A stretch of DNA of 47,329 bases from Lysobacterales bacterium (GCA_013002505.1 JABDJL010000163.1:1-47329), one strand, 5' to 3'. Positions 38,352 through 47,329 are shown, numbered from the stretch's first letter. Numbers and translations are program-made. Notes: generated by a model not told the origin, from the letters alone.

Positions 38352-39119
38352 ATGCCAAACACTCTAATGAAACGATTAATCAGCCTCGCGGCACTGACCA
38401 TACTAGCGGTGAGTGGAAGTCAGGCCCAGGTTCTAGATCGAACCGTAGATACGCAATCGAGAATTCACGCAAACGCTGCTGCTTCGCAAAAACGCGTAAC
38501 AAGCCTGGCGCAGCAAACAGCAGACTTGCTTGCCGAGTACCGCGCCGTGGTGCGCGAAACCGAGGCGTTGCAGATCTATAACGATCAGCTTGAAAAAGTC
38601 GTCAACGATCAGCGCGCTGAAGTCACATCGATCAACAGGCAGCTCGAGGGGCTCGAAGAAACCAACCGGGGTGTCGTCCCGATGATGTTGGAAATGATCG
38701 AGACGCTAGGGCAGATGGTCGAAGCTGACATGCCTTTCCGGCTCGATGAGCGTCGTGCTCGTGTCGAACGCCTGCGTAACATGATGGACCAGGCCGACGT
38801 GACGACGTCCGAGAAATACCGCCGGGTGATGGAAGCGTACCAGGGTGAGCTTGAGTATGGACGAACCACGGAGTCCTATGCAGAGTCGCTGCCCACAACG
38901 GGTCAAACCGTTGATTTCCTGCGTGTCGGCAGAACGTTGCTGGTATACCAGACCAGTGACCAGGAAATTACGGGCTGGTTCAACCCGACAACCCGCGAAT
39001 ATGAAGCGCTACCCGCGAAATACCGCCTCGAGGTCAAGGAAGGCATCGCCATAGCCAAGAACGAGAAGGCACCCGATCTTGTCGTGTTGCCTGTTCCAGG
39101 TCCGGAGGTGTCGCAATGA
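38352..39119 (+). CDS. DUF3450 protein of TonB2 system
   Basis: 255 residues. A signal peptide (about 1-25, AVSGSQAQV) precedes a long coiled coil (about 30-105, ending INRQLEGLEETNRG) and a helical/beta C-terminal domain (LPTTGQTVDFLRVGRTLLVYQT, TGWFNPTTREYEALP). DUF3450 proteins are encoded with ExbB/ExbD/TonB2 clusters of marine gammaproteobacteria and are thought to be periplasmic accessories to the motor; their reaction is unknown. First gene of a six-gene run; its stop overlaps the next start (ATGA). Confidence 0.9.
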   Translation: MPNTLMKRLISLAALTILAVSGSQAQVLDRTVDTQSRIHANAAASQKRVTSLAQQTADLLAEYRAVVRETEALQIYNDQLEKVVNDQRAEVTSINRQLEGLEETNRGVVPMMLEMIETLGQMVEADMPFRLDERRARVERLRNMMDQADVTTSEKYRRVMEAYQGELEYGRTTESYAESLPTTGQTVDFLRVGRTLLVYQTSDQEITGWFNPTTREYEALPAKYRLEVKEGIAIAKNEKAPDLVVLPVPGPEVSQ

Positions 39120-40459
39120 AATCACTCAGGATCATGACTATTGCCACTGCGCTTGTGTTTACCGTCAGCGCATTTGGCCAGACCCTTGAAGACCTCGCTG
39201 CTGAAGTGGAGCGCGCGGCCTCTGAAGAGGGCAAGATCAACCAGCAACGTGAGCAGGAGTTTATCCAGGCTCGTGACAACCAGCGTAATTTGCTGGCCCA
39301 GGCTCGCCAGGAGTTGCGCAATGAAGAAGCGCGCAGCGACCGGCTCAAAAACGACTATGACCGCCTTGAGCGCGAACTGGCCGAGCTCGAGACCGTGCTG
39401 CAGGAACGCATGGGAAATCTCGGCGAATTGTTCGGCATCGTCCGCCAGGCTTCTGGAGATATCCAGGCCACGCTTGATGACTCGATGGTTTCAGCAGCCC
39501 GGCCGGGCCGTACTGAATTCCTGTCCGAGCTCGCCCAGCGCAAAGAACTGCCTAATGTGCAGGAACTCAGGAAGGTCTGGTCCATCATGGTGACCGAAAT
39601 CGCCGAATCCGGCCGGGTCGTGAAGTTCACGGCGCCGGTTGAACGCGCCAACGGTGAGAAACAGGACCTCGAAGTGGTCAGGGTCGGCGTATTCAACGCC
39701 GTGTCCGACGGCAGCTTTTTGACCTGGGATCCGAGCAAGTCGACTGAAAACCTGATCGAACTGGCACGCCAGCCGGCAGCTCGTTTCCAGTCCATGGCGA
39801 GTGATCTTCAGAGTGCATCCCCCGGCGAAACCGTCGACATGTCCGTTGACTTTTCTCGCGGGCAGATTCTACGCGCCGTGGTTCAGAGCAAGTCGCCGAT
39901 CGAACGCGTCAAGGAAGACGGCGGCATCGTCGGCTACGTCATCATTGGCGTCGGTATCCTGGGCCTGCTGCTGTGCCTGTGGAAAGCATTCGTGCTTTAC
40001 ACAACTGGCGGCAAGATTAGCAAGCAGCTGAAAACCAAGGATGCGAACAAGGGCAACCCGTTGGGCCGCGTCATGGCGATTTACGCAGAGAACCCCGATA
40101 CCGACATCGAAACACTGGAACTCAAGCTGGACGAAGCGATTTTGCGCGAATCCGCTCCACTTGAGTCCGGGCTCAGCTTCATCAAGGTACTGTACGTGGT
40201 TGCACCGCTGCTCGGCCTGCTGGGTACCGTTGTAGGCATGATCGCGACGTTCCAGATGATCACGCTGTTCGGTACGGGTGATCCACGCATGATGGCCGGT
40301 GGTATTTCTACCGCGCTGGTCACAACGGTGCTCGGCCTGGTGGTCGCCATCCCGCTGACGCTGTTGCACAGCTTCCTGCAGGGTAAGAGCAAGTCCCTGA
40401 TCCAGGTGCTTGAAGAGCAGGCGGCCGGCATCATCGCGAGGCTGGCGGAGAGCCGCTGA
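39116..40459 (+). CDS. ttpC: TtpC-like MotA/TolQ/ExbB family protein with periplasmic coiled coil
   Basis: 447 residues. A signal peptide (1-22) is followed by a long coiled coil (24-100), a periplasmic domain and a C-terminal ExbB/TolQ core. Its three helices lie near 270-295, 352-375 and 395-418 (KVLYVVAPLLGLLGTVVGMIATF, cut here to the family signature APLLGLLGTVVGM). In Vibrio, TtpC is required for TonB2-dependent iron uptake alongside ExbB2. The name follows from architecture and gene order. Confidence 0.9.
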   Translation: MKSLRIMTIATALVFTVSAFGQTLEDLAAEVERAASEEGKINQQREQEFIQARDNQRNLLAQARQELRNEEARSDRLKNDYDRLERELAELETVLQERMGNLGELFGIVRQASGDIQATLDDSMVSAARPGRTEFLSELAQRKELPNVQELRKVWSIMVTEIAESGRVVKFTAPVERANGEKQDLEVVRVGVFNAVSDGSFLTWDPSKSTENLIELARQPAARFQSMASDLQSASPGETVDMSVDFSRGQILRAVVQSKSPIERVKEDGGIVGYVIIGVGILGLLLCLWKAFVLYTTGGKISKQLKTKDANKGNPLGRVMAIYAENPDTDIETLELKLDEAILRESAPLESGLSFIKVLYVVAPLLGLLGTVVGMIATFQMITLFGTGDPRMMAGGISTALVTTVLGLVVAIPLTLLHSFLQGKSKSLIQVLEEQAAGIIARLAESR

Positions 40460-40983
40460 TGGTCTGGTTTTACGATGCACTGAACTCAATCCGGGATTTC
40501 CTGGAGTTGGGTGGCGACGTGCTTTACGGAATCATGGCCGTCCTGTTTTTGATGTGGACCTTCATTCTTGAGCGCTTGTGGTTTTTCTACAAAGTCCACC
40601 CGGTGCAGAAAGAGGCCATCGTCGATTCCTGGGAAGAACGTGCGGACACGACTTCCTGGTATGCAAAGCGCATCCGGGAACAACTGATATCGCAGGCTTC
40701 GGTCGCGCTCAAACGCAATGTGGGGTTGATCAAGGCATTGATCGCGATTTGCCCCCTGTTGGGACTGATGGGCACCGTTACCGGGATGATTTCCGTATTC
40801 GACGTGATGACGTTCAGCGGTTCGGGCAATGCCCGCGCCATGGCAGCGGGCGTGTCCAAGGCCACGGTTCCGACCATGGCCGGAATGGTTGCGGCCCTGT
40901 CAGGGGTCTATTTCGGAACCTGGCTGGAGCACAAGGCCGCCACTGAAACGGAAAAGCTCGAAGACTTGCTGCATCATCATTAA
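40459..40983 (+). CDS. exbB: ExbB2-type biopolymer transporter
   Basis: 174 residues, shorter than classical ExbB. Three membrane helices; the conserved pore helix block is ICPLLGLMGTVTGMISVFD, followed by ATVPTMAGMVAALSGVYF. With ExbD it forms the proton channel that energises TonB. Start overlaps the last base of the previous stop (TGATG). Small size is usual for ExbB2 of TonB2 systems. Confidence 0.93.
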   Translation: MVWFYDALNSIRDFLELGGDVLYGIMAVLFLMWTFILERLWFFYKVHPVQKEAIVDSWEERADTTSWYAKRIREQLISQASVALKRNVGLIKALIAICPLLGLMGTVTGMISVFDVMTFSGSGNARAMAAGVSKATVPTMAGMVAALSGVYFGTWLEHKAATETEKLEDLLHHH

Positions 40984-41037
40984 TGCCCCGGTCGGGGCCG
41001 GCAGTGCGCCGGCCCCGAACCGATACAAGGAACGCTT

Positions 41038-41442
41038 ATGGCACGCAGACATAGCACCCAGGAAGACGCCGAGATCAACATCACGCCGATGCTCGATATT
41101 GTCTTCATCATGCTGATCTTCTTTATCGTGACGACTTCTTTCACGAAGGAGACCGGTGCGGTTATCACCAAGCCCGAAGCGGAACAGGCCAGACAACTGC
41201 GCAACGGAACCATTCTCATCGGAATTCGCTCCAATGATGATATATGGATGGCCAAGCGGCTGATCGAATTGCGCGAGGTGCGTTCCATGGTAGAGCGCGC
41301 CAAGGCCGAGAATCCTGAAGGTAGCGTGGTGATCGTGGCCGACAAGGAATCTCGAATAGGGCTCGTGACCCTGGTCATGGACCAGGTCAGGCTGGCTGGC
41401 GTTCAGGGTATATCAATCTCCGCTGAGAACCCCGGCGGATAG
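41038..41442 (+). CDS. exbD: ExbD2-type biopolymer transporter
   Basis: 134 residues. One N-terminal membrane helix with the proton-carrying aspartate D20 in INITPMLDIVFIMLIFF, then a periplasmic domain ending in VTLVMDQVRLAGVQGISIS. Forms the moving part of the ExbB-ExbD motor. AAGGAACGCTT precedes the ATG. Confidence 0.95.
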   Translation: MARRHSTQEDAEINITPMLDIVFIMLIFFIVTTSFTKETGAVITKPEAEQARQLRNGTILIGIRSNDDIWMAKRLIELREVRSMVERAKAENPEGSVVIVADKESRIGLVTLVMDQVRLAGVQGISISAENPGG

Positions 41443-41472
41443 ACCCGGACCAGATCCGGGACGGAAAAGATT

Positions 41473-42111
41473 ATGGACAGATTTCGAACATTGTTTGCTG
41501 GCATTATGGCCGTGGGCGTGACCTTCGGCCTGTTCGTGTTCATGCACAAGCTGATTTCTTCTGGTGCCGGCGACAACAGTGACCTTGAAGCCATTGCCGG
41601 AATTCACTTCGGGCCGGTAGATATTCCCGATGATGTGATAACCCGGAGCAGGCGTATTCCACCCAAGCCGCCACCCCCCAAGAATCCACCTCCGCCACCC
41701 AAGATGCAGATCGCCAAGGTGAACCAGCAGGTGACCAATATGCCCAAGCTGGACCTGCCGCAGATGGACATTCCATTGACCGGCGGTGACGGTATGTTTA
41801 TTGGCAGTTTCGAAACCATCGACAAGACGGCTGAAGGTGACATTATCCCGATCGTCGTGATTCGCCCGATGTATCCGCGTGACGCCGCGATGAAAGGCAT
41901 TGAAGGCTGGGTCAAGGTCGAATTCACCATTACCCCTGTTGGAACCGTCAAGGATCCGAGCGTGATCGACGCCGATCCACCGCGAATTTTCAACCGCGAA
42001 GCGTTGCGGGCTATCCTGAAGTGGAAATTCAAACCCCGCGTGATTGATGGCGTAGCGGTCGAACGGCCAGCCAGCCAGATTATTGAATTCAACCTGGACC
42101 AGGGGGAATGA
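41473..42111 (+). CDS. tonB: TonB2-type energy transducer
   Basis: 212 residues. One anchor helix (about 9-28) that includes a histidine at its end (FVFMHKL), a short proline-rich arm (62-77, PPKPPPPKNPPPPPK) and a C-terminal TonB domain (YPRDAAMKGIEGWVKVEF, then FNREALRAILKWKFKPRV). It links the ExbB-ExbD motor to TonB-dependent receptors. The short arm is typical of TonB2. The receptor at 3947 is the only such receptor in this window and could be a client. Confidence 0.95.
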   Translation: MDRFRTLFAGIMAVGVTFGLFVFMHKLISSGAGDNSDLEAIAGIHFGPVDIPDDVITRSRRIPPKPPPPKNPPPPPKMQIAKVNQQVTNMPKLDLPQMDIPLTGGDGMFIGSFETIDKTAEGDIIPIVVIRPMYPRDAAMKGIEGWVKVEFTITPVGTVKDPSVIDADPPRIFNREALRAILKWKFKPRVIDGVAVERPASQIIEFNLDQGE

Positions 42112-42114
42112 GGA

Positions 42115-43392
42115 ATGATGATGCGTACTAGAAATTCAGGCGCCGGATTCCTGCCGGCTGCAATCCTGGCATCCACGCTTTTGAGCGGACAGGCGTTCGC
42201 CCAGGCGGACGGTTGCGGAATCGAGCGCAACGTGACCCCGAAACCGCTTGACGAACAGACCTGGAAGCGAATGAACGATGTCTACGAGGACATCGGTGAT
42301 GAAAATTACGACATCGCCTACGAAAAGCTGACCTCGATGGCGGAGCGCGCACGTGGAGGAGACTACCTAAAGGCCATTATTCAGCAGTTGATTGGCCAGG
42401 TTCAGTGGGCGCGTGAAAATTACGACGCGGCACTGAAGGGATTTGAAGATGCGGTGCGCCTGAACGCGCTTCCGGACAATACGCATTACTCGCTGATGTA
42501 CCAGATCGCACAGCTTTACTACATGAAAGAGCGCTACAACGATGCTCTGAAGAGCCTCGATGTATGGTTCTGCAAAGCACCGGCGGAAAAGATCAAGTCA
42601 TCCGCTTACGTGTTGAAAGCTTCAATTTTTGCGGCCAAGGAAGACTGGCGGAATGTCATTCCTTCTATTGAACAGGCCATCGGCATGGAAGACGAGCCAA
42701 AAGAGGCCTGGTACAACCTCAAGCTGGCTTCGCACCTTGAACTCGACCAGAAGCCGCAGGCACGCGATACGCTGAAAATCCTGATCAAGCACTGGCCGAA
42801 CAAGAAAATCTACTGGATCCAGTTGTCCAATATTTACTTCCAGTTGGAAAACGACCCGGAGGCACTTGCGGTCAGCGCGCTTGCATACAAGAAAAACCTG
42901 TTGGACAAGCAGGCCGATTTTCTTTACCTGTCAAATCTTTATTCGGTGCGCGAGGTCCCCTACAAGGCTGCTGCAGTGTTACAGGATGGTATAGAGCGGG
43001 GTATCGTCGAGGCTACTGAAAAGCATTGGACGATGATTGCCGATGCCTGGTACAGCGCCGAGGAAATGGAAAACGCGCTGGCCGCCTACGTTGAAGCCGG
43101 AGCCGCTGCTGATGACGGCGACATCGACCTGCGCCGGGGCTATATCCTGATCGACATGGAGCGTTGGGAAGACGCCAGGGATGCGCTGAAAATGGCCATT
43201 GAAAAGGGCGGCATCAACGAGCGCCAGGAAGGCGAGGCGCACCTGATGGTGGGTATGGCTGAGTTCAGCCTGGGCAATTATGACGATGCCAGTGCTGCCT
43301 GGGGCCGCGCGATGCGATTTGATCGCTCGAAGAAGGCTGCCGAGCAGTGGATGGCGCACCTCAGGGAAGAGCGCGCACGCAACGCACCGTAA
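42115..43392 (+). CDS. TPR protein of TonB2 system
   Basis: 425 residues. Signal peptide (about 1-32, SGQAFAQAD) followed by tetratricopeptide repeats to the end (NYDAALKGFEDAVRLN, RYNDALKSLDVWFCK, WEDARDALKMAIEKGG, NYDDASAAWGRAMRFD). Proteins of this kind close TonB2/DUF3450 operons and probably scaffold the periplasmic parts. Three ATGs in a row (42115, 42118, 42121) make the exact start uncertain; a GAGG lies just before. A strong terminator follows. Confidence 0.92.
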   Translation: MMMRTRNSGAGFLPAAILASTLLSGQAFAQADGCGIERNVTPKPLDEQTWKRMNDVYEDIGDENYDIAYEKLTSMAERARGGDYLKAIIQQLIGQVQWARENYDAALKGFEDAVRLNALPDNTHYSLMYQIAQLYYMKERYNDALKSLDVWFCKAPAEKIKSSAYVLKASIFAAKEDWRNVIPSIEQAIGMEDEPKEAWYNLKLASHLELDQKPQARDTLKILIKHWPNKKIYWIQLSNIYFQLENDPEALAVSALAYKKNLLDKQADFLYLSNLYSVREVPYKAAAVLQDGIERGIVEATEKHWTMIADAWYSAEEMENALAAYVEAGAAADDGDIDLRRGYILIDMERWEDARDALKMAIEKGGINERQEGEAHLMVGMAEFSLGNYDDASAAWGRAMRFDRSKKAAEQWMAHLREERARNAP

Positions 43393-43417
43393 AGTAATGC
43401 CTCTATAGTTACAAAAA

Positions 43418-43442
43418 ACGGGCCTGGGTGGCCCGTTTTTTT
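43418..43442 (+). terminator. Rho-independent terminator of the TonB2 operon
   Basis: ACGGGCC-TGGGT-GGCCCGT stem-loop followed by seven T and preceded by a run of A, so it can act in both directions. It lies 26 bp after the TPR gene stop. Confidence 0.95.
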
Positions 43443-43506
43443 GTGGTTTCATTGATTGTCTGCTTCCATTGCCGCCTTTATTTCGCTCGCCGCATATAAT
43501 CTTCGT

Positions 43507-44412
43507 ATGAAGGATTCGCTGAAGCAGGATCTCGAGCTTGTAGACCGCTTCCTCGATGCGGCCTGGGCCGAACGGGGACTGGGCAATAACACGCTGGATA
43601 GTTACCGCCATGACCTGCTCAAGCTGGCTTCATGGCTGGAACAGAACGGTAGCGAATTGCGTCGCGCCGGGCGTGCCGATCTGCTGGGTATGCTGGCCGC
43701 AGAAGTCGGGTCCGGGCGCAATCCGCGCTCGGTGGCGCGTTACCTGTCGGGTTACCGCCAGTTCTACCGCTGGCTGGTCAGGGAAAGAGAAATCAGTGAA
43801 GACCCCAGTGTCCTGATTGAAAGTCCAAAGCAGGGCCGCAGCCTTCCCAAGGCACTGAGCGAACAGCAGGTCGAGTTCCTGTTGGATGCCCCTGACACGG
43901 GGAAACCAATTGGCATCCGGGACCGGGCGATGCTGGAGTTAATGTACGCCACCGGTTTAAGGGTCAGCGAACTGGTCAATCTTGAGCTGGGTAACCTGGG
44001 CTTGTCGAACGGGGTTGTGCGTGTTCTGGGTAAAGGAGGCAAGGAGCGACTCGTACCGCTCGGGGAAGAGGCCATGAAATGGCTCAAGCTTTATCTCGAA
44101 CAAGCACGCCCGGAATTGATGAAGGGCGATCAGAGCAGCCAGGTATTCGTATCTGCCCGGAAAACCGGGCTGACCCGGCAGGCTTTCTGGCACATGGTCA
44201 GGCGTCATGCGCGAGCGGCCGGGATCGAAAGGGCAATATCTCCACACATGTTGCGCCATTCCTTTGCGACGCACTTGCTCAATCACGGCGCCGACCTGCG
44301 CGTGGTCCAATTGCTGCTCGGTCACAGCGACCTTTCAACCACGCAGATTTATACCCACATTGCCCGCGAGGGGCTGAAACGCCTGCACGAGAAACACCAT
44401 CCCCGGGGCTGA
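43507..44412 (+). CDS. xerD: Tyrosine recombinase XerD
   Basis: 301 residues. Catalytic residues are all present: R152 (TGLRVSELVNL), K176 (KGGKERLVPL), H247 and R250 (HMLRHSFATH), H273 (LLGHSDLS) and Y282 (QIYTHI), each offset by 3-4 from E. coli XerD. With XerC it resolves chromosome dimers at dif. ATG at 43507 is chosen; a longer frame begins at 43456 within the terminator region. Followed by dsbC, as in E. coli (xerD-dsbC). Confidence 0.95.
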   Translation: MKDSLKQDLELVDRFLDAAWAERGLGNNTLDSYRHDLLKLASWLEQNGSELRRAGRADLLGMLAAEVGSGRNPRSVARYLSGYRQFYRWLVREREISEDPSVLIESPKQGRSLPKALSEQQVEFLLDAPDTGKPIGIRDRAMLELMYATGLRVSELVNLELGNLGLSNGVVRVLGKGGKERLVPLGEEAMKWLKLYLEQARPELMKGDQSSQVFVSARKTGLTRQAFWHMVRRHARAAGIERAISPHMLRHSFATHLLNHGADLRVVQLLLGHSDLSTTQIYTHIAREGLKRLHEKHHPRG

Positions 44413-44536
44413 TGATTGTCCTGTACCTTGCGATTAGCGGTAGAGCAGTGTCGTTGACAAGGGCATAATGGGCGGAACTTTCAATGCAAGTCCTGTCAAA
44501 GGGTCACGTGGGCACGGAAAACTTGGAGAACAAATA

Positions 44537-45295
44537 ATGCGAACGTTCAAGCATGGAGCATGGGCTACATTGATGGTAACCGGAACGATCCTGGTCTCGA
44601 CGCAAATTGTCGCGCAGGAAGAAGGTTCAGCGTCAGCCATCGAATCAAAAATCAGGGCCCTTGCGCCTGCCGCTGAAAGTATCGCTATTTCAGAGACACC
44701 GATTGACGGCCTGCTACAGGTGCAGGTCAATAATGAAATTTACTATGCCTCTTCGGACGCCAAGTATCTGGTAATTGGCCGGATCATGGACCTGGACACG
44801 CGTGAAAATATCACTGACCAGGCCAAGGCGGGTCTGCGCAAGGATGTGCTCGAAGGGCTGGATCGCAGCCAGCAAATCTCATTCAGCCCGTCTGCTCCAG
44901 ATTATGAATTGTTGGTATTCACCGACATTGATTGCGGTTACTGCCGCAAGCTGCATGAGCAGATAGACGAGTACATGGCCGCGGGCATTGCCATCAATTA
45001 CATGGCCTTTCCCCGCGCGGGGATTGCATCGCATTCCTACGACAAGTTTGTTTCAGTATGGTGTGCCGATGACCAGCAAGCCGCCATTACCCTGGCCAAG
45101 ACCGGGGCAGAGCCGGAGCCGCAACAGTGCGAAAACCCGATCAGTAAACAATATGAACTCGGGCGCGAACTGGGTGTAACCGGAACGCCGGCCCTGGTGA
45201 CGACGGATGGCGGTCTGATCCCGGGTTATGTTCCGCCTGCGCAACTTAGGCAGCGCCTGCTGGCCATGAAAGCACCGACGGTTCAGTCCGACTGA
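44537..45295 (+). CDS. dsbC: Thiol:disulfide interchange protein DsbC
   Basis: 252 residues. A signal peptide (about 1-27) precedes a dimerisation domain (about 32-95) and a thioredoxin domain with active site C133-G-Y-C136 and the cis-proline loop GVTGTPALV. It corrects wrong disulfides in the periplasm and is kept reduced by DsbD. GGAG sits 8 bp before the ATG; the frame extends further 5' without a signal peptide. Possible relevance to the cytochromes of this window is general only. Confidence 0.93.
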   Translation: MRTFKHGAWATLMVTGTILVSTQIVAQEEGSASAIESKIRALAPAAESIAISETPIDGLLQVQVNNEIYYASSDAKYLVIGRIMDLDTRENITDQAKAGLRKDVLEGLDRSQQISFSPSAPDYELLVFTDIDCGYCRKLHEQIDEYMAAGIAINYMAFPRAGIASHSYDKFVSVWCADDQQAAITLAKTGAEPEPQQCENPISKQYELGRELGVTGTPALVTTDGGLIPGYVPPAQLRQRLLAMKAPTVQSD

Positions 45296-45372
45296 TCCTT
45301 CCCACTGTCGTCACGCATTGACGTTCAACAGGAACCTGTCAGAAATGGCGGGTTTTTGTCTGTTCGCGAGGC

Positions 45373-45378
45373 TATAAT
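45373..45378 (+). promoter_or_regulatory. -10 element for purL
   Basis: A perfect TATAAT 57 bp before the purL start, in the 139-bp gap after dsbC. A good -35 is not clear; GGTTTTTG lies about 15 bp upstream. Confidence 0.5.
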
Positions 45379-45434
45379 ATCGGCGTTTTCAGGGCCGGTG
45401 TAAGCAGGCCGGGCAATGTGAAGGGAGCCGGATT

Positions 45435-47329
45435 TTGTCGACAGTCAGTTGCTTGCTCGGTGGCACCGCGCTCTCTTCGTTTCGCAAAAACAAGCTCCTT
45501 GAAACGCTCCGCGCCAGCGGAGTTGAATGCGCAAGCCTGTCAGCTCGCTGGTGCTACCTGGTAGAACACGAAGCGCCGCTTTCATCTTCAGAGAAGCGCC
45601 TGGCCGAGCAACTACTCGATGCAAAATTGACCGCGTCACTCGAACAGACGGGTCTGCACCTTGTCACGCCCCGGCTGGGCACCATTTCGCCCTGGTCAAG
45701 CAAAGCGACTGACATTTTTCGGGGATGTGGTCTGGACGCCGTGCTGCGGGTAGAGCGGGCCACCGCGGCCTGGACTGACGCGCCACCTGCTGATAATGAT
45801 GCGATCCACGCCTGTCTCCATGACCGCATGACCCAGTCGGTGCTGCCGGACCTGGATACTGCAACCCGCTTGTTTGATCACCATGCGCCGAGGCCATTGC
45901 AGAGGATACCGGTGTCCGAACGCGGCAGTGCGGCGCTACAGGAAGCAGACCGCGACCTCGGTCTTGCACTGTCCGAAGACGAAATTCAATATCTTGTCGA
46001 TGCTTATCACGATCTTGACAGGGACCCGACGGACGCCGAGTTGATGATGTTCGCGCAAGCCAATTCTGAACATTGCCGGCACAAGATTTTCAACGCCAGC
46101 TGGACCCTGAATGGTACGCGGCGTGATGAGACACTTTTCGGGATGATCAGGAACTCGCATGCAACCAGTCCCCGTGGGGTCCTGTCGGCATATCACGATA
46201 ATTCGGCCGTCCTGGCTGGCTTTGACGCATCGCGCTTGTTTCCCGACCCCACGACCAATGTGTACCGGTATGAAGATGAGCCGGTGGCCATGCAAATCAA
46301 GGTCGAGACGCATAATCACCCGACCGCAATTTCGCCTTTTCCCGGTGCGGCGACGGGGTCGGGCGGCGAGATCCGTGACGAGGCGGCGACTGGCAGAGGC
46401 GCGAAGCCCAAGGCTGGATTGACCGGCTTCAGCGTTTCCAACCTGCACATTCCAGGCCTGGACAACAACTGGGCGTGCGAATCCGGTAAGCCGGGGCGTA
46501 TTGCCAGTGCGCTGGACATCATGATTGAAGGGCCGATCGGTGCAGCTTCGTTCAACAATGAATTTGGCAGGCCGGCGCTGGGCGGTTACTTCCGCACCTT
46601 CGAACAAAACATCAACGGGCGCTTGTGGGGTTATCACAAGCCCATCATGGTGGCGGGCGGCATGGGTAATATTCGCCCGCAGCACGTCGAAAAGCACGAA
46701 CTCCAGGCCGGCGATGCCGTTTTTGTCCTGGGCGGCCCCGCCATGCTGATTGGCCTCGGAGGCGGCGCGGCATCTTCGCTTGGCAGTGGCCAGAGTGATC
46801 TTCAGCTGGATTTTGCATCGGTGCAGCGGGGTAATCCGGAAATGCAGCGCCGCTGCCAGGAGGTCATCGACAGCTGCTGGGCGATGGATGATCAGAATCC
46901 GCTGGTTTCGATTCACGATGTCGGTGCGGGTGGCCTTTCAAACGCGCTTCCCGAACTGCTGAACGACAGCCAGCGCGGAGGAGTGCTGGAGTTGCGGCGC
47001 GTTCCCAGCGCGGACACGGCCATGTCGCCGATGGAAATCTGGTGCAACGAAGCCCAGGAACGTTACGTGATGGCAGTTCGCCCCGGCATGGTGGACTTGT
47101 TCCTGGGTATCTGCAAACGCGAGCGATGCCCGGTTGCGTTGCTCGGGTACGCAACGAAAGACCGCAAACTGCGCCTCGAAGACGAATTGTTGGGGGATGC
47201 GCCAGTAGACGTGCCGATGGAACTGATACTGGGCAAGCCGCCAAAGATGCACCGCGACGTACAAGCCGTTCCGGTCAGCGCTGGCCCCGTGAATGGCCAG
47301 CACAAAGCGCTTGAAACCCTGGTCAGTGA
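45435..47329 (+). CDS. purL: Phosphoribosylformylglycinamidine synthase (5' part)
   Basis: 631 complete codons, open to the window edge; full proteins are about 1,290 residues. Fourth step of purine synthesis, FGAR to FGAM with ATP and glutamine. Family blocks in order: GTISPWSSKATDI, FAQANSEHCRHKIFNA, VETHNHPTAISPFPGAATGSG, RDEAATGRGAKPKAGL, FASVQRGNPEMQRRCQEVID and HDVGAGGLSNALPELL. The start is TTG at 45435, with GGGAG 7 bp before it; nearby ATG and GTG codons are out of frame. The glutaminase domain is outside the window. Confidence 0.97.
   Translation, partial: MSTVSCLLGGTALSSFRKNKLLETLRASGVECASLSARWCYLVEHEAPLSSSEKRLAEQLLDAKLTASLEQTGLHLVTPRLGTISPWSSKATDIFRGCGLDAVLRVERATAAWTDAPPADNDAIHACLHDRMTQSVLPDLDTATRLFDHHAPRPLQRIPVSERGSAALQEADRDLGLALSEDEIQYLVDAYHDLDRDPTDAELMMFAQANSEHCRHKIFNASWTLNGTRRDETLFGMIRNSHATSPRGVLSAYHDNSAVLAGFDASRLFPDPTTNVYRYEDEPVAMQIKVETHNHPTAISPFPGAATGSGGEIRDEAATGRGAKPKAGLTGFSVSNLHIPGLDNNWACESGKPGRIASALDIMIEGPIGAASFNNEFGRPALGGYFRTFEQNINGRLWGYHKPIMVAGGMGNIRPQHVEKHELQAGDAVFVLGGPAMLIGLGGGAASSLGSGQSDLQLDFASVQRGNPEMQRRCQEVIDSCWAMDDQNPLVSIHDVGAGGLSNALPELLNDSQRGGVLELRRVPSADTAMSPMEIWCNEAQERYVMAVRPGMVDLFLGICKRERCPVALLGYATKDRKLRLEDELLGDAPVDVPMELILGKPPKMHRDVQAVPVSAGPVNGQHKALETLVS

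Noticed and set aside
45296-45434. Purine riboswitch or PurR site before purL
   Set aside because: The region is short and I see no aptamer-like fold or PurR palindrome, only a TATAAT.
45936-46916. 326-codon open frame antisense to purL
   Set aside because: It is in a shadow frame of a conserved gene, has no ribosome site, and its translation lacks any recognisable domain.

Overview
The window looks like a chromosomal segment of a free-living, probably marine or sediment gammaproteobacterium able to respire nitrogen oxides. This rests on the gene order ubiI-ubiH-pepP-ygfB / zapB-like-zapA-6S RNA-fau / rpiA, the holD-rimI and pepA-holC-valS blocks, lptFG, xerD-dsbC, and a TonB2-type energising cluster. 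NirS together with this gammaproteobacterial core would fit a Woeseiaceae/Chromatiales-like lineage, but that assignment is an inference.

Region 1 (1-11.5 kb) is a respiratory and accessory module. It holds a partial cytochrome b561, a membrane-anchored winged-helix/TPR regulator, SirB2, the NO sensor NsrR, a small cytochrome c, a haem-receptor-like TonB-dependent protein, a cytochrome cd1 nitrite reductase with an additional N-terminal c-haem domain, an alginate-export-family porin, and a TlpA-like lipoprotein. The control sites are unusually legible: a perfect 7-5-7 NsrR dyad in front of nsrR, an FNR/ANR box plus a NsrR-like element in the cytochrome c / TonB receptor divergent promoter, and an unassigned dyad in front of nirS. 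None of the haem d1 biosynthesis genes (nirE, nirJ, nirF, nirDLGH) lies here.

Region 2 (11.5-25 kb) is conserved housekeeping: rpiA, an EVE protein, fau, 6S RNA, zapA, a ZapB-like coiled coil, ygfB, pepP, ubiH, a second ubiquinone hydroxylase, cysteine synthase, oxyR, a START-like secreted protein, an unknown probable beta-barrel, trpS and trhO.

Region 3 (24.8-28.2 kb) has mscS and proS converging on a 400-bp palindromic repeat element. Heptad repeats on its two flanks supply the C-terminal codons of both genes, so both proteins carry an LGTRD peptide. This is the most unexplained DNA structure in the window.

Region 4 (28.2-38.1 kb) contains a DUF4124 protein, pssA, holD, rimI, valS, holC, pepA, lptF, lptG and an RDD protein. 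Region 5 (38.3-43.4 kb) is a six-gene TonB2 system (DUF3450, TtpC-like, ExbB, ExbD, TonB, TPR protein) closed by a strong terminator; it could power the TonB-dependent receptor of region 1. Region 6 is xerD, dsbC and the 5' half of purL, which runs off the end. I saw no tRNA, rRNA, CRISPR array or transposase gene.
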